Assembly: GCA_019637195.1 (NCBI GenBank)
Contig: JAHBWA010000076.1
Span: 1 to 39,924, forward strand
Length of the DNA stretch: 39,924 nt
Reading direction: 5' to 3'
Source of the DNA: Labilithrix sp.
GTDB taxonomy: Bacteria; Myxococcota_A; Polyangia; Polyangiales; Polyangiaceae
Part shown: one piece after another, positions 37,822-39,924 of the stretch
Numbering within the stretch: position 1 is the stretch's first letter
How the letters are laid out: each line of letters begins with the position of its first letter
Position numbers and translations under genes: made by a program
The notes under the pieces: model-generated
The model's input: only the letters and a program-made list of their open reading frames with translations
What the model was told of the DNA's origin: nothing
Databases searched by the model: none

Positions 37822-39924
37822 ATGCGGACGGCGGCCCAAGACGACAGACGCCGGGGCGACCAGGTCCTGGCCCTGAAGCGCCGCGTGAAATCGGTCGCGC
37901 GGCTCGACGGCGAGGTGCTCCTCCTCGCCGAAGGGCCGTTCCTCGTCCGCGCGCGTCACGTGAAGAGCGCGAAGGCCGTCGTCGAGCACCTTCGCGCCCA
38001 CGGCTCGCTCGATCGCGCCGCCCTCGAGCGCCAGGTCGAGCTCGACGCGCCGCCCGTCGCGATCGACGCGCACGCCGTCGCCGCGCTGCATCGTGACCTC
38101 CGCGCGCTCGCGCAGCGCCCGCTGCTCGCGCTCGCCCACGAGCACCGCCGCGCCCTGGCGCGCTACGGCGCGGTCGACGAGACGTGGCTGGCGCGGAAGG
38201 CCAGGCGCCTCGAGCGGCTCGTAGACCTCGTGTCGGCGGGCGGCGCCCCGGAGACGAGCTCGCGCGCGCCGGCCTGGTTCGAGCGCGTCGTCGAGCTGGT
38301 CCGCGCGATCCGCGGTGAGGACGACGCGGACGCGCTGCGAGCCGCCGCGTCGCGGCTCCGGGCGCGCGCGTCCGAGCGCAGAGCGGAGGCGCGTGGCCGC
38401 GTCGACGCGCTCGCGGGCGCGCTCCGGAGCGGCGTGGCCCCCGAGGACGCCGAGCTCGCGGAGCTCGCCGAGCGCCTCGAGCGAGCGCGTGATCTCCCGG
38501 GCCGCGCGCGTCGACGACGCGTCCTCGACGTCCTCCGGCGCGCCGCGCGCTGGCCGATGGCCCCGCCGAGCCTGCTCCCTCCCGCGCTCGGCGCCCACGA
38601 GGCCACGGACACGTACGCCGATCTCGTCGAGGGCGCAGGCCACGCGCTCGCGTCCTCGCTGCCCGTCGTCCGTGATCCGTCGCTGCGCTTCGCGAGTCTC
38701 ACGCTCGTCGCCGAGCTCGGCCTCTCCTTCCCGATCCGCGGAGAAGGCGTGCCGCTCGACGACGTCGAGGAGACGGCGCGGCTCGCGGAGCGAGTAGACG
38801 AGATCCTCGACCTGGCACCCGCCGGGCTCTCGCTGGCCAAGGCGCTCGCCCTCGCGGAGATCCCGATGGACCGCGAGAGCCGGCCGAAGATCGCGCGCTG
38901 GGTCGCGGAGGGGCTCGAGCTCGAGCTCGTCGCCGAGGCGGCCGAGAACAAGCACGTCGCGAGCCTCGCGCGCGTGCGCGACGTGCGGTCCGCGCGCGCG
39001 TACGCGACGTGGGCGACGCGGCTCTCGGCGCACTACGAATCGCAGGGCATCGCGTTCTCGCTGCCGCCCGAGCTCTTCTCGAGCCTCCCCGCAAACGAAG
39101 ACCTCGCCGTCCTCGCGATGTGCCTGATGGAGCACGTCGCTCCGAGGAGCGCGAGCCCACCGGCGGGCGATCCGATCGCGGTGCTCGACGCCACGCTGGC
39201 GCTCTTCCAGAAGCTGCCGGCGAAGGCGCGCGGGATCGTCGGGAACGTGCGCGGCGCCGAGGCCGGCGCCGGGCGGCGGGCGTTCCCCGAGCTCGCGCAG
39301 TGGCTCGACGACGACGCGCTGCTCGACCGCTTGGTCCACGTCGCCCGGCTCGCCGGCGAGGCGCCGCTCCCGCGGGCGCTCCGCGAGGATTTCGAGCACG
39401 CCGAGCGGACCCGCGGCGAGCGCGCGCACCTCGAGAAGCTCGCGACGCGGTCGCTCCCGCAGCAAGGCCGGCTCGACGCTCTCTCGCGCGCGGAGCGTAC
39501 GCTCGCGGGCTCGCCTCGCGGGCGCACGCGGCGCCGCGTCGCCGCGCGCATCGAGCAGCTCTTGCCCACCGCGTACCGCCGCGAGCTCGACGCGACGTTC
39601 CGCGAAATCCTCCGCGACGCTTGGGGCATCTCGGTGCGGGAGCTCACGCCGGCGTGGCGCGACGCGGTGCGCTTCTGGCTCGTCGTCGACGACAACCGCG
39701 CGCTGCTCGGCAAGCTCCTCGAGGCGGCCTCGCGCGCGCCCGGCCGCGACGTCAAGCGCACCTTCCCGAAGAGCCGCCGCTGGGTCGAGGCGGTCCGAGA
39801 GCGCATCGACGTCGACGCCTGGCTCTCACCGCGGCGAAAGGAGATCGTCGTCGCGAGCGACCTCCTCGCCAAGACGCCCAGGGACGCGACGGCCAGCGAC
39901 GCGGCCACCGGCGACGCGACGCGC
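37822..39924 (+). CDS. Long unrecognised helical protein, truncated by window end
   Basis: An open frame of 701 codons from ATG 37822 that runs off the window without a stop. The product is rich in Ala, Arg, Leu and Glu and looks almost entirely alpha-helical. There is no signal peptide or membrane segment, so it is probably cytoplasmic. Regions of note are GEVLLLAEGPFLVRARHVKS near the N-terminus, a charged helical stretch around residues 170-240, and VRFWLVVDDNRALLGKLLEA and FPKSRRWVEAVRERIDVDA near the window edge. The last residues are an Asp/Ala/Thr linker (ASDAATGDAT). I do not recognise a family. The start is supported by a -10-like TATGGT 8 bases before. ORFs on the opposite strand here are shadows. 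Confidence 0.75.
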   Translation, partial: MRTAAQDDRRRGDQVLALKRRVKSVARLDGEVLLLAEGPFLVRARHVKSAKAVVEHLRAHGSLDRAALERQVELDAPPVAIDAHAVAALHRDLRALAQRPLLALAHEHRRALARYGAVDETWLARKARRLERLVDLVSAGGAPETSSRAPAWFERVVELVRAIRGEDDADALRAAASRLRARASERRAEARGRVDALAGALRSGVAPEDAELAELAERLERARDLPGRARRRRVLDVLRRAARWPMAPPSLLPPALGAHEATDTYADLVEGAGHALASSLPVVRDPSLRFASLTLVAELGLSFPIRGEGVPLDDVEETARLAERVDEILDLAPAGLSLAKALALAEIPMDRESRPKIARWVAEGLELELVAEAAENKHVASLARVRDVRSARAYATWATRLSAHYESQGIAFSLPPELFSSLPANEDLAVLAMCLMEHVAPRSASPPAGDPIAVLDATLALFQKLPAKARGIVGNVRGAEAGAGRRAFPELAQWLDDDALLDRLVHVARLAGEAPLPRALREDFEHAERTRGERAHLEKLATRSLPQQGRLDALSRAERTLAGSPRGRTRRRVAARIEQLLPTAYRRELDATFREILRDAWGISVRELTPAWRDAVRFWLVVDDNRALLGKLLEAASRAPGRDVKRTFPKSRRWVEAVRERIDVDAWLSPRRKEIVVASDLLAKTPRDATASDAATGDATR

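Noticed and set aside
37807..39465. A 552-codon minus-strand ORF at the right end
   Set aside because: The plus-strand frame from 37822 is open for the whole 2.1 kb, has a supported start and a globular, helical composition. The minus frame is Arg/Glu-rich and ends within the neighbouring intergenic region.

Overview
GC-rich chromosomal DNA (roughly 70% GC by eye) with the gene content of a large-genome myxobacterium, most likely from the Polyangia (Sorangium/Labilithrix-like). The lineage is an inference from the density of Ser/Thr protein kinases, an FHA-domain sigma-54 activator and many orphan lipoproteins. I see no rRNA, tRNA, CRISPR array, insertion sequence, prophage or plasmid gene.

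Layout. 1-2.3 kb: a TonB-like envelope protein and a small membrane-anchored secreted protein. 2.3-6.4 kb (minus strand): two membrane-anchored Ser/Thr kinases and a TPR/PEGA-like partner overlapping the first. 6.4-10.3 kb: a GT-C membrane glycosyltransferase, then a tightly coupled trio of NAD-dependent epimerase/reductase, a 50-codon hexapeptide-repeat ORF and a diacylglycerol-kinase-type lipid kinase. 10.3-12.6 kb: a beta-propeller gene that has lost its 5' end. 12.6-16 kb: a small membrane protein behind a 9-codon leader ORF, an AraC-type regulator and a beta-helix lipoprotein. 16-21 kb: a catalytically dead SixA-like protein coupled to a PQQ-type sugar dehydrogenase, then an FHA/sigma-54 activator paired with a kinase of inverted topology. 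21-27.3 kb: lipoproteins, including a delta-60 repeat protein. 27.4-31.6 kb: a ketopantoate-reductase-like enzyme, a DUF885 metallopeptidase and a lipoprotein, separated by minisatellites. 31.6-37 kb: a TPR-like protein, a LamG-like lipoprotein, a redoxin lipoprotein, an acyltransferase, a Cys-rich mini-lipoprotein and a GlcD-type oxidase. 37-39.9 kb: an outer-membrane barrel and a long unrecognised ORF that runs off the window.

How the genes work together. The clearest functional units are (i) the epimerase-repeat peptide-lipid kinase operon, (ii) the inactive SixA plus dehydrogenase pair, (iii) the FHA-activator plus kinase pair, which suggests phosphothreonine signalling into sigma-54 transcription, and (iv) the kinase/PEGA pair. 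Most other genes are single units for exported lipoproteins.

Two themes cut across the window. First, many genes have a -10-like hexamer only 6-10 bases before the start codon and no Shine-Dalgarno. Three of these also have a -35 at exactly 17 bp, which points to widespread leaderless transcription. Second, short GC-rich tandem repeats sit between or at the ends of genes, in one case copying the last codons of the adjacent gene. Most long minus-strand or alternate-frame ORFs are GC-driven shadows and are left out.
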